This document shows positions 26,321 to 34,737 of a DNA stretch of 57,894 bases, in pieces. The stretch's first letter is position 1; every line of letters begins with the position of its first letter. Location of the stretch: the NCBI GenBank assembly GCA_022779305.1, contig JALFSW010000018.1, positions 1-57,894 on the forward strand. Direction: 5' to 3'. The notes beneath the pieces were generated by a model, which ran no database searches, was not told the origin of the DNA, and worked only from the letters and a program-made list of their open reading frames with translations. This DNA comes from Prevotella sp. Lineage in GTDB: Bacteria > Bacteroidota > Bacteroidia > Bacteroidales > Bacteroidaceae. The position numbers and the translations under genes are program-made.

Positions 26321-28567
26321 ATGAGAACAGAATGGAGAGGCTTCACCGGCACAAAATGGGTTGATGAAGTGAATGTACGAGAATTTGTACAAAATAATTA
26401 TACTGTTTATGACGGCGATGAATCATTCCTTGCCGACCCAACAGAAGCAACCAACAAACTTTGGGGGAAACTTCAAGAGCTTCAAAAAGCAGAACGTGCA
26501 AAAGGCGGTGTGCTCGACATGGAAACCGAGATCGTATCGGGTATGACGGCTTATGGTGCTGCATATATCTGCGACGAATTAAAGGAGATGGAAAAAATCG
26601 TTGGTTTGCAAACCGATAAACCACTTAAACGTGCATTTATGCCTTATGGTGGTATCAAAATGGCAGAACAAGCCTGCACCACTTATGGTTATCAACCCTC
26701 TGAAAAACTCCACGAGATCTTTACAAAATATTGCAAAACCCACAATGATGGTGTTTTCGATGCCTACACAGACGAAATGAAGAAAGTGCGTCGTAGCCAC
26801 ATCATTACAGGTCTTCCTGATACATACGGACGCGGACGCATCGTGGGCGACTATCGTCGTGTAGCCCTCTATGGTGTTGATTTCCTCATCGAAGAAAAGA
26901 GAAAAGACTTCCAAAACTGTGGTTCTGGCGAAATGCGTGAAGAAATCATTCGTTTGCGTGAAGAAATCTCAATGCAAATCAAGGCATTGACAGAGTTGAA
27001 AGAAATGGCTCAAATCTATGGTTATGACATTTCTAAACCTGCAAGCAATGCACACGAAGCTGTTCAATGGCTCTATTTTGGTTATCTTGGTGCTATCAAG
27101 ACACAAAACGGAGCTGCAATGTCGGTAGGACGCATTTCAACGTTTTTGGATATCTATATCCAACGTGACCTTACAGAAGGAACTATTACTGAATCTGAAG
27201 CACAAGAACTTATTGACCACTTGGTAATGAAGTTCCGCATGGTGAAGTTTGCACGTATTCCTGCTTACAACGAACTCTTCTCTGGTGACCCAGTTTGGGC
27301 AACATTGGAAATGGCTGGTTTGGGTATGGATGGTCGTTCGATGGTTACAAAGAGTGACTTCCGTTTCCTCCATACTTTGGAAAACATGGGACCATCGCCA
27401 GAACCTAATCTCACCGTGCTCTACTCTCCACGCCTTTCTGATGGTTTCAAGAACTATGCAGCAAAGATTTCCGTGAAGACCAGCTCAATTCAGTATGAAA
27501 ACGACGAAGTGATGCGTCCAATCTGGGGTGATGACTATTCTATCTGTTGTTGTGTTTCGGCTACACAGACAGGAAAAGAGATCCAATTCTTCGGTGCACG
27601 TGCTAACTTGGCAAAATGTTTGACTTATGCCATCAGCGGTGGTGTTGACCACAAGAGCCGCGAGCAAGTAGCGCCTGCTTTCCGTCCAATCGAAGGTGAT
27701 GTGGTTACTTACGAAGAATTTATGCCTAAGTTCATGGACATGATGGAATGGCTGACAAGCGTTTATGTGAATACGCTCAACCTCATTCACTACATGCACG
27801 ACAAATACTTCTATGAAGCAGCAGAATTGGCATTGATCGACACAGATCTTCGTCGCACGTTTGCAACGGGTATTGCAGGTTTCAGCCACGTAGTGGACTC
27901 AATCTGCGCTATCAAATATGCAAAGGTAAACATCATCCGTGACGAAACAGGTTTCCCATTAGAATTTAAGACCGAAGGCGAGTTCCCACGCTATGGTAAC
28001 GATGATGATCGTGCAGATGAAATTGCAGTTTGGTTGCTCAAGACATTTATGAATATGATACGCAAGCACCATACTTACCGCAACTCAGAACCTACAACAA
28101 GTATTCTTACGATTACTTCAAATGTGGTTTATGGTAAATATACTCCTAATATGCCTGATGGTCGCCCTGATGGTGCGCCACTTGCACCAGGTGCTAACCC
28201 CTCTTATGGTGCAGAGCAAAACGGACTTTTGGCTTCGCTCAATTCATTGACAAAACTACCTTATGAATATGCGCTTGATGGTATTTCAAACACACAAACC
28301 ATTGCACCAAGTACATTGGGCAATACGGATGAAGAGCGAACAAAGACACTCGTTGGCGTGATGGACGGATACTTCGGAAAAGGTGCCCATCACTTGAATG
28401 TGAACGTCTTCGGTGTTGAAAAACTCATCGATTGCATGGAGCATCCTGAAAAAGAAGAATATGCAAACTTTACAATCCGTGTGAGTGGATATGCTGTGAA
28501 ATTCATCGACCTCACACGCGAGCAACAGTTAGACGTTATCGCACGTCAGGCACACGGAAAGATGTAA
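26321..28567 (+). CDS. pflB: Formate C-acetyltransferase (pyruvate formate-lyase)
   Basis: A 748-residue glycyl radical enzyme that splits pyruvate with CoA into acetyl-CoA and formate in anaerobic fermentation. The glycyl radical site is Gly723 in RVSGYAV near the C-terminus. The active-site cysteine pair is within Cys409-411 ([13 protein letters not shown]). The N-terminus [23 protein letters not shown] matches the family. Three cysteines in a row instead of two is a small oddity. The activating enzyme gene follows, after a terminator-like hairpin. Confidence 0.97.
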   Translation: MRTEWRGFTGTKWVDEVNVREFVQNNYTVYDGDESFLADPTEATNKLWGKLQELQKAERAKGGVLDMETEIVSGMTAYGAAYICDELKEMEKIVGLQTDKPLKRAFMPYGGIKMAEQACTTYGYQPSEKLHEIFTKYCKTHNDGVFDAYTDEMKKVRRSHIITGLPDTYGRGRIVGDYRRVALYGVDFLIEEKRKDFQNCGSGEMREEIIRLREEISMQIKALTELKEMAQIYGYDISKPASNAHEAVQWLYFGYLGAIKTQNGAAMSVGRISTFLDIYIQRDLTEGTITESEAQELIDHLVMKFRMVKFARIPAYNELFSGDPVWATLEMAGLGMDGRSMVTKSDFRFLHTLENMGPSPEPNLTVLYSPRLSDGFKNYAAKISVKTSSIQYENDEVMRPIWGDDYSICCCVSATQTGKEIQFFGARANLAKCLTYAISGGVDHKSREQVAPAFRPIEGDVVTYEEFMPKFMDMMEWLTSVYVNTLNLIHYMHDKYFYEAAELALIDTDLRRTFATGIAGFSHVVDSICAIKYAKVNIIRDETGFPLEFKTEGEFPRYGNDDDRADEIAVWLLKTFMNMIRKHHTYRNSEPTTSILTITSNVVYGKYTPNMPDGRPDGAPLAPGANPSYGAEQNGLLASLNSLTKLPYEYALDGISNTQTIAPSTLGNTDEERTKTLVGVMDGYFGKGAHHLNVNVFGVEKLIDCMEHPEKEEYANFTIRVSGYAVKFIDLTREQQLDVIARQAHGKM

Positions 28568-28622
28568 GGCTCTTAGAAAAGTGATTGTTCTCAGAAAGGA
28601 CAAGAACTACATAGATATAAAT

Positions 28623-28652
28623 AATTGGGCTCATCTTGAGTCCAATTATTTT
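28623..28652 (+). terminator. Hairpin between pflB and pflA
   Basis: AATTGGGCTCA-tct-TGAGTCCAATT followed by ATTTTAT. An 11-bp stem with one mismatch. It may end most pflB messages and lower pflA expression. Confidence 0.7.
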
Positions 28653-28767
28653 ATAAATAGATATTTAATTTTTGACCCAATTCGGTCGTTAAAGAAACCA
28701 ACTGATTATGAACGATTTGAGTTTAAGTTGAAATCTATCTACCTTGAAAGTTAAGACAAAAGCATTT

Positions 28768-29553
28768 ATGAAAGAAAGTCAAATTCCAGCACGGGAAGTA
28801 GACATCAAGTCTACAACACCAACGAAAGCCCGTGTTCATTCCATAGAATCATTCGGGTCGGTCGATGGTCCTGGTATCAGATTTATTGTGTTTCTGAAAG
28901 GATGCACAATGCGCTGTCGTTATTGCCACAATCCCGATACGTGGGACATGCAATCAGACGAACTTTTGAGTGCAGATGAATTGCTTGAAAAAGCACTCCG
29001 CTATCAAGCCTATTGGGGAAAAGAAGGGGGAGTAACAGTGAGTGGAGGTGAAGCATTGTTGCAGATCGACTTTCTCATTGATTTCTTTCGTAAGGCAAAA
29101 GCAAAAGGTGTGCATACTTGTCTTGATACATCGGCACAACCCTTCAGACGCACGGGTATTTTCTTCAAGAAATTTGAAGAATTGATGCGCTACACCGATC
29201 TATTGCTTTTTGACCTTAAACACATTGATTCAGAGGAGCATAAGAAACTAACAGGTTGGTCGAATGAAAACATTTTAGACTGTGCACTCTATCTTTCTGA
29301 AATCAATAAACCCATTTGGATACGTCACGTCCTCGTGTCTACCATTACCGATAATGATATGTATCTTTTTCGCTTGCGAAAGTTTATAGAACGATTGACA
29401 AATGTTCAGAAAATAGAGGTGCTGCCTTATCATTCTTTGGGAGTTTTTAAATGGGAAAACCTGAAAATCCCCTATACGCTGAATGACATAGAACCGCCTA
29501 CGAAAGAAAGAGTAGAAAACGCACAGCAAATTTTGCAAGGCATGAAGAAATAG
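28768..29553 (+). CDS. pflA: Pyruvate formate-lyase activating enzyme
   Basis: About 261 residues from the ATG at 28768. The frame is open from a TTG at 28744, but the ATG is the more ordinary start. This radical SAM enzyme makes the glycyl radical on PflB. The CxxxCxxC cluster motif is in GCTMRCRYCHNP, preceded by the PFL-activase hallmark ESFGSVDGPGIRFIVFLKGC. The GGEALLQ motif and LLFDLKHID are present. It follows pflB by about 200 bases, which is the usual arrangement. Confidence 0.95.
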   Translation: MKESQIPAREVDIKSTTPTKARVHSIESFGSVDGPGIRFIVFLKGCTMRCRYCHNPDTWDMQSDELLSADELLEKALRYQAYWGKEGGVTVSGGEALLQIDFLIDFFRKAKAKGVHTCLDTSAQPFRRTGIFFKKFEELMRYTDLLLFDLKHIDSEEHKKLTGWSNENILDCALYLSEINKPIWIRHVLVSTITDNDMYLFRLRKFIERLTNVQKIEVLPYHSLGVFKWENLKIPYTLNDIEPPTKERVENAQQILQGMKK

Positions 29554-29589
29554 GAAGATTAAAAATTTGTTTTTTCACAAATATAACCT

Positions 29590-29598
29590 TATATTTGC
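29590..29598 (+). promoter_or_regulatory. Promoter -7 box of the thioredoxin lipoprotein gene
   Basis: TATATTTGC. Transcription would begin near 29603, which supports the start at 29652 rather than an upstream in-frame start. Confidence 0.65.
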
Positions 29599-29651
29599 AA
29601 GTGAAACAAATCAACCATATTATTAAAAAAGACAATATTAAAGCTAAAGAA

Positions 29652-30140
29652 ATGAAGAAAAAAATGATCGGCTTTGCAATCTTCGCTTTGATTGCAAGCA
29701 GTTGCAATAACGCAAAAGAAACACCAAAGGCTGTGTCAGAGACAGTGGTAAGTACAGAAAATGCAGGAGTAAGTTCAGAAAAAGCCGTTGTGGAGATGAA
29801 TAAGAAGATGTTTACAGACAGCATTATGGACATTGAAAACGCCAACGGCAGATGGGCTTTTAAAGGTAACAAGCCTACCATCATTGATTTCTATGCTACA
29901 TGGTGTGGACCTTGTAAAGCTATTGCCCCCATCATGGAAGAAATCGCACAAAAATATGGTAACGAGATTGATGTTTATAAAGTGGATGTAGACCAAAACG
30001 AAGAGCTCGCAGCCTATTTTGAAATCAATTCCATTCCAACACTCCTTTTCATTCCGAAAGAGGGTGAACCAGTAACCATTGTAGGCGGACAATCGAAAGG
30101 AGAAATAGAAGCACTCATCAAAGAACATTTTGAAAAATAA
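29652..30140 (+). CDS. Thioredoxin-fold lipoprotein
   Basis: About 162 residues from the ATG at 29652. The lipoprotein signal MKKKMIGFAIFALIASSC starts there and the promoter box lies between this start and an upstream one. After a linker of about 50 residues, a thioredoxin domain has the redox motif WCGPCK, the DVDQNEELAAYFEI strand and the cis-Pro loop NSIPTLLF. It is probably a periplasmic disulfide oxidoreductase attached to a membrane. CGPC is the classic thioredoxin dithiol. The partner is unknown. A strong terminator follows. Confidence 0.9.
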   Translation: MKKKMIGFAIFALIASSCNNAKETPKAVSETVVSTENAGVSSEKAVVEMNKKMFTDSIMDIENANGRWAFKGNKPTIIDFYATWCGPCKAIAPIMEEIAQKYGNEIDVYKVDVDQNEELAAYFEINSIPTLLFIPKEGEPVTIVGGQSKGEIEALIKEHFEK

Positions 30141-30182
30141 AGAAAATGGATGTGTAGAAAAACACATCCATTTTCTTCTTGA
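30141..30182 (+). terminator. Terminator after the thioredoxin lipoprotein gene
   Basis: AGAAAATGGATGTGT pairs with ACACATCCATTTTCT across an AGAAAA loop. The stem is A-rich upstream and T-rich downstream, so it could work in both directions. Confidence 0.8.
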
Positions 30183-30326
30183 AAATAAGTCTGAAACAGA
30201 ATTGAACGTTTGTGTTAAGCAGAACCATTAGATCTACCATTACGAAAGGTCTATTATAAAAGAATTTTATCTTAATGAAAAAGATAAATTCTTTGGATAA
30301 TTTAGTTGAGTTTAAATATTTTTAGT

Positions 30327-30335
30327 TATATTTGC
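30327..30335 (+). promoter_or_regulatory. Promoter -7 box of the TonB-dependent receptor gene
   Basis: TATATTTGC, about 45 bases before the ATG at 30381, with a TTTAG/TTG-like -33 region upstream. Confidence 0.6.
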
Positions 30336-30380
30336 ACCATCAATATAGAATCTTTTTTATTTTTAAAGTTTTAAAGCATT

Positions 30381-33300
30381 ATGCAAAGCAGATTGCTATT
30401 ATTCATTGTTAGTTTTTTTGCCTTAGCCGCAACAGCTATGGCACAAGTAACAACCTCGGGAATTAGTGGTAGGGTAACTTCTCAGAATGAGGAGGTCATC
30501 GGCGCAACAATTACTGCCACTCACGAGCCATCGGGTACGGTTTATCGGGCGATAACAAATGTAGATGGTCGTTACACCATTCAAGGTATGCGTGTTGGAG
30601 GTCCTTATAAAATAGAGGTAGCCTACATCGGACAACGTACAAAAGTGTTCAACAACATCTCTCTTCGTTTGGGCGAAACAGAAGATATTTCTTGTAGTTT
30701 AGAGACTGATTCAAAGGAACTTCAAGAGGTAGTTGTAACGGGAAATGCAGGTGTGAACGCCACAAAGACAGGAGCAGCGCAAAGTCTTAATTCGCAACAA
30801 ATTGCGAATATGCCAAGTATTTCGCATGGCATTGCCGATATTGCACGTCTCAACCCACAGATCACCACAACCAATTCGGGTGCAATGTCATTTGCAGGAA
30901 CCAACAATCGTTACAACTCTTTTATGATTGATGGTGCGATGAACAACGACGTTTTTGGTCTTTCAGCAAGTGGGTCGAATGGTGGTCAAGCAAGTGCGCA
31001 ACCTGTTTCGATGGAAACCATTGAACAAATCCAAATCAATATTGCTCCATTTGATATTCGACAAAGTGGTTTTACGGGTGGAGCAATCAATGCCATTACT
31101 AAGAGTGGAACCAACCAAATTCACGGAAGTATTTATGGTTTTGGGAATAACCAAAATCTCATAGGTCATCATTATCCTTATGCTGATGGTACGGGGTATG
31201 CTCCAAAGTATCAAGCACAAAAGGAATATCAAGCTGGTTTCACATTGGGTGGACCTATTATTAAGAATAAATTGTTCTACTTCGTAAATTACGAGAAATC
31301 TAACAAGACCTATCCTAATCTTAATGGATATCGTCAAGCGGGTTCGCGTGTGAATGCCGATGAAGCCGATGAGGTATTGAGAAAGTTGAAAGAGATTGCT
31401 GCAAAGCAAGGAATAGACTATCAAGGTGCTTTTGGAAATCCTGATATTTACGCTCAAAACGAGAAAGTAAGTGCAAAATTGGATTGGAACATTAACGATT
31501 TCAATAAGTTTTCATTCCGTTGGAGTTTAGTAGATGCAAAACTTTTACGCCAAGTGAGCGGAGCAAGTTCACTGAACGATGACCGAAACTATTATCCTTT
31601 CACAAGCAAAACTAATACTTTTGCAGCCGAATTACAAAGTCGTTTATCACCAACTATAAGCAACGAAGCGCGTATGACTTATGTGCGAGTGAGAGACAAA
31701 CGTGATGTGGCATCACCTGCACCACTTGTTTCATTGCAAGTTACGGGTGGAACAGTGAATATCGGTAATGAGCGTTCATCAATGTTGAACTCTTTGGAAC
31801 AAGACATTTATACTTTTGAAGACAACCTTACATGGTATAAAGGTAATCATACCTTTACTTTCGGAACACACAACGAGCTATATAAGTTTGCTAATCTCTT
31901 CATCGAAGATGCCTATGGCACCTATAATTTTGCTGACAAAGCCCACTTTGACAAGTATTATGACGATTTCATGGCAGGCACTTTAGACCCAACGTATAAC
32001 TATTTTCGCCAGTATCGTTTCGGAATGGCAAACGTTAGCGTAACGGGCAACCCTCATTGGAAGGCTCCTTTCACAGCTGGACAACTCGGATTTTATGCGC
32101 AAGACAAGTGGAATGTTTCCCCATCGCTTCAACTCACTTATGGTTTGAGAATGGAAATCCCACTTTTCTTTGATACACCTTCAGCCAACGTTCCTTTCAA
32201 TGAATATGCAGCACAACGCGGCTGGGCTGTACGCACCGACCATAAACTGTCAAGTACACCACTTTGGAGTCCACGTTTTGGTTTCCGTTGGGACATCAAT
32301 AGAGATCACCAATATATATTGCGAGGGGGAGTAGGTATTTTTACAGGTCGCATTCCTTATGTATGGATAAGCAATAATTTCCTTAAGACAGGTATTCAGA
32401 TGTCTACCTACGATGTTAATTCGCCAAAGGGACTTGAAATGTATCTTGATCCTAACAAACAATTGGCAAATGCGGAGAAACTCAATGCAACGTCGGGTAA
32501 TCAAGAAATAAATGTATTTGAAGACAACTTTAAGTTTGCACAAACGCTCAAGCTCAACCTCGGACTTGATTTTAAACTTTTGGGAATCGATTGGACAGCT
32601 GAAGCGATCTACTCAAAGACACTCAACGATATTTATTATAAGAATCTTGCTGTAGACAAGACGGGTAAAACTTTCGGACAAGTTACGGGCTATGAGTGGG
32701 ACAATCGTCCTATGTTTGAGCGCATAACAAACGGAACACCATTTGCCAACATTTATGCCCTCTATAATACAAGCAAGGGCTATACCGTCAATCTTTCATT
32801 AAAAGCTGAAAAACATTTTGCTTTCGGTCTTGATTTGATGGCAAGCTACACATGGACACGCTCTATGAGTGTTAATAGTGGAACATCATCAGTAGCAGGT
32901 AGCAACTGGAAATATAACACAACTTATAGAGATGCTAACGATCCAGAGCTTGGTTTTAGCGCATATAACGTGCCTCACAGCATTCAAGCAAGTGCTTATT
33001 ACCACAAAGAATATGGAAAGAAGAAACAATGGCAAACCACAGTAGGTTTGATTTACCAAGCACGCAGCGGTTCACCTTATGTAATTGAAATGTATGGAGA
33101 CATGAATGGCGATGGATCTACGGGTAATGATTTGATGTGGATACCAACAGACGCACAAATTGATCGTATGAAATTCGCTCCAACGAAAGTGAATAATAGC
33201 AAAGATATTTATCCGTTGATAACAAAAGTATTGGGTACAGGCTTCAACGGAACGCTTACAGAGGAACAACAACGCCAACTTCTCAAGCAATGGATTGCTG

Positions 33301-33641
33301 ATGATTCATACATGAGCAAGCATCGTGGCGAATACTTTGAACGTTATGCAGACAATCTTGCTTTTGAGCATCACTTCGATTTGCATTTGGCTCAAAAATA
33401 TAGTTTTAACGTAGGAAGAGACAAGCATTCATTGGAATTAAGTTTCGATATCATCAATCTCGGCAATCTGTTGAACAAAGATTGGGGACACACCTATGGT
33501 AATGGTTTCGGTACTTATTTCAGTCCATTCAACTATGAGGGCAATGGAACGTTTAAGTTTGATGCAACCCACGTTTCAAGAACCTATGATACCTATTACA
33601 GCCGCTGGAGAGGTCAGATAGGATTGAGATATACATTCTAA
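30381..33641 (+). CDS. TonB-dependent outer membrane receptor (carboxypeptidase-regulatory-like domain, Oar-like)
   Basis: The 1086-residue protein has a signal peptide ending near AMAQ (residue 22). Next comes a CarboxypepD_reg-like beta-sandwich (TSGISGRVTSQNEEVIGATI...DGRYTIQGMRVGGPYKIEVAYIG). A plug domain (about 125-240: QSLNSQQIANMPS, FMIDGAMNN, DIRQSGFTGGAINAITKSGTN in parts) is followed by a large barrel ending in ...GQIGLRYTF with the terminal Phe. This is the Oar-like class, not SusC, and no SusD-like gene is adjacent. The ligand is unknown; proteins or peptides are possible. It is transcribed alone. Confidence 0.9.
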   Translation: MQSRLLLFIVSFFALAATAMAQVTTSGISGRVTSQNEEVIGATITATHEPSGTVYRAITNVDGRYTIQGMRVGGPYKIEVAYIGQRTKVFNNISLRLGETEDISCSLETDSKELQEVVVTGNAGVNATKTGAAQSLNSQQIANMPSISHGIADIARLNPQITTTNSGAMSFAGTNNRYNSFMIDGAMNNDVFGLSASGSNGGQASAQPVSMETIEQIQINIAPFDIRQSGFTGGAINAITKSGTNQIHGSIYGFGNNQNLIGHHYPYADGTGYAPKYQAQKEYQAGFTLGGPIIKNKLFYFVNYEKSNKTYPNLNGYRQAGSRVNADEADEVLRKLKEIAAKQGIDYQGAFGNPDIYAQNEKVSAKLDWNINDFNKFSFRWSLVDAKLLRQVSGASSLNDDRNYYPFTSKTNTFAAELQSRLSPTISNEARMTYVRVRDKRDVASPAPLVSLQVTGGTVNIGNERSSMLNSLEQDIYTFEDNLTWYKGNHTFTFGTHNELYKFANLFIEDAYGTYNFADKAHFDKYYDDFMAGTLDPTYNYFRQYRFGMANVSVTGNPHWKAPFTAGQLGFYAQDKWNVSPSLQLTYGLRMEIPLFFDTPSANVPFNEYAAQRGWAVRTDHKLSSTPLWSPRFGFRWDINRDHQYILRGGVGIFTGRIPYVWISNNFLKTGIQMSTYDVNSPKGLEMYLDPNKQLANAEKLNATSGNQEINVFEDNFKFAQTLKLNLGLDFKLLGIDWTAEAIYSKTLNDIYYKNLAVDKTGKTFGQVTGYEWDNRPMFERITNGTPFANIYALYNTSKGYTVNLSLKAEKHFAFGLDLMASYTWTRSMSVNSGTSSVAGSNWKYNTTYRDANDPELGFSAYNVPHSIQASAYYHKEYGKKKQWQTTVGLIYQARSGSPYVIEMYGDMNGDGSTGNDLMWIPTDAQIDRMKFAPTKVNNSKDIYPLITKVLGTGFNGTLTEEQQRQLLKQWIADDSYMSKHRGEYFERYADNLAFEHHFDLHLAQKYSFNVGRDKHSLELSFDIINLGNLLNKDWGHTYGNGFGTYFSPFNYEGNGTFKFDATHVSRTYDTYYSRWRGQIGLRYTF

Positions 33642-33660
33642 AAAGAACGCATTAAAAATA

Positions 33661-33701
33661 AAAGTGGATACTGACAATTTGTTGATATCCACTTTTTTGT
33701 T
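33661..33701 (+). terminator. Terminator after the TonB-dependent receptor gene
   Basis: AAAGTGGATA and TATCCACTTT form a perfect 10-bp stem followed by TTTTGTTT. The -7 box of the next gene (TATCTTTGT, 33702-33710) follows immediately. Confidence 0.85.
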
Positions 33702-33733
33702 TATCTTTGTTCCGTATTAAAAAACAAACCATT

Positions 33734-34069
33734 ATGAAAATAGATTTCAAAGAATTAGCACTTGAACAAATAGTAAACTTCAAAGGAGGAGAGGGTAGAT
33801 TGGATATGCGTGCTTATGTGGACAAAGATACTCGGCTGATGTACTGCGAATTGCATCCTGGCGCAAGTAGCGGAAAGCATCCGCACTGCGGAACATTCGA
33901 AGCAATCTATGTCTTGCATGGCGAACTCACAGCCTATTGTGATGACATCGAAGAACGCATCTGTGAGGGGGAATTGCATTATTGTCCTGAAGGACATACG
34001 CATTGGTATGAAAACAAAAGCGATGGAAAGGTAGCATTTTTTGCAATCGTTCCTACGTTGAAGAAATAG
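33734..34069 (+). CDS. Small cupin-domain protein
   Basis: About 111 residues from the ATG at 33734. The frame is open from 33707 but that part lies in the promoter. It is a single-domain cupin: motif 1 HPGASSGKHPHCGTFEAIYVLHGEL supplies metal-binding His and Glu residues in the usual GxHxH...E pattern, and motif 2 is EGELHYCPEGHTHWYEN. It is probably a metal-binding sugar isomerase-like or small-molecule-binding protein of the cytosol. No substrate can be deduced and no partner gene is adjacent. Confidence 0.85.
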   Translation: MKIDFKELALEQIVNFKGGEGRLDMRAYVDKDTRLMYCELHPGASSGKHPHCGTFEAIYVLHGELTAYCDDIEERICEGELHYCPEGHTHWYENKSDGKVAFFAIVPTLKK

Positions 34070-34361
34070 GTGTAATTGTAATGAAAAGGAAGATTTTCTC
34101 AATTTTATGATAACTGCTGGAGATTCTTATATGGGTATTGAAAGATGGTAAAATCTATTTTCTGTTATTCTGTATATTAGAGAAAACCTTGTATAAAACC
34201 TCTTCAATGCTATAATCATATTTTAAAATAATGATGATTATGATAAATAAAACTTGAGTAAAAGGAGTAAAGAACCACTTATGGGCTCTACTATACATTT
34301 TTTTATAAATTATTAGGGAAAAATTTGGAGATTAAAGATATTTCTTTTATCTTTGCATTCG

Positions 34362-34447
34362 TTATCCTGAATACAATCTTTTTACCTTAAAACTAATACC
34401 TATTGAGATTGAATGCCCGTCGCTGAGAAGCGTTGGGCATTTCTTCA
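34362..34447 (+). ncRNA. Candidate small RNA with own promoter and terminator hairpin
   Basis: The -7 box TATCTTTGC at 34348-34356 lies in a non-coding gap. About 50 bases later comes AATGCCC-gt-CGCT-gaga-AGCG-tt-GGGCATT (34412-34441), a stable hairpin with a GAGA tetraloop, followed by TCTTC. The transcript would be about 85 bases and has no open frame of note. It ends before the convergent gene at 34514. The T tract is weak, so the 3' end is uncertain. Nothing else was seen between 34070 and 34340. Confidence 0.4.
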
Positions 34448-34513
34448 ATACTCCCAAGTAAACATTATAAAATCAATGATAAGGGATTAAAAAGTGTCCT
34501 GCTCTAAGGAGCG

Positions 34514-34717
34514 TCATACTTTCAGCCTACTGACTTCCAGCAAAGTTTCTGCAACATCTTCGGGTGTGTTGAATAACATACCATCGCTTAATGCTTCGTT
34601 GCTCAGCATTTTGAGTAATGAATGGGCTGTTTTTTCGTCAACAGCTAGTGTGCCATCTTTCTTTTTGCGGCTCAGCAGGTCTGCCAAGATAGCTTCTCGA
34701 TATTCTGTTATTTCCAT
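34514..34717 (-). CDS. Small acidic protein downstream of mutS2
   Basis: A 67-residue cytosolic protein with no recognised family (MEITEYREAILADLLSRKKK, then DEKTAHSLLKMLSNEALSDG). It is likely to be all helical, with no signal or membrane segment. It follows mutS2 by 20 bases on the same strand and is probably co-transcribed. The order suggests expression from the mutS2 promoter; a functional link is only a guess. Confidence 0.7.
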   Translation of the reverse strand: MEITEYREAILADLLSRKKKDGTLAVDEKTAHSLLKMLSNEALSDGMLFNTPEDVAETLLEVSRLKV

Positions 34718-34737
34718 TTGGTTTATTTTTAATGTGA

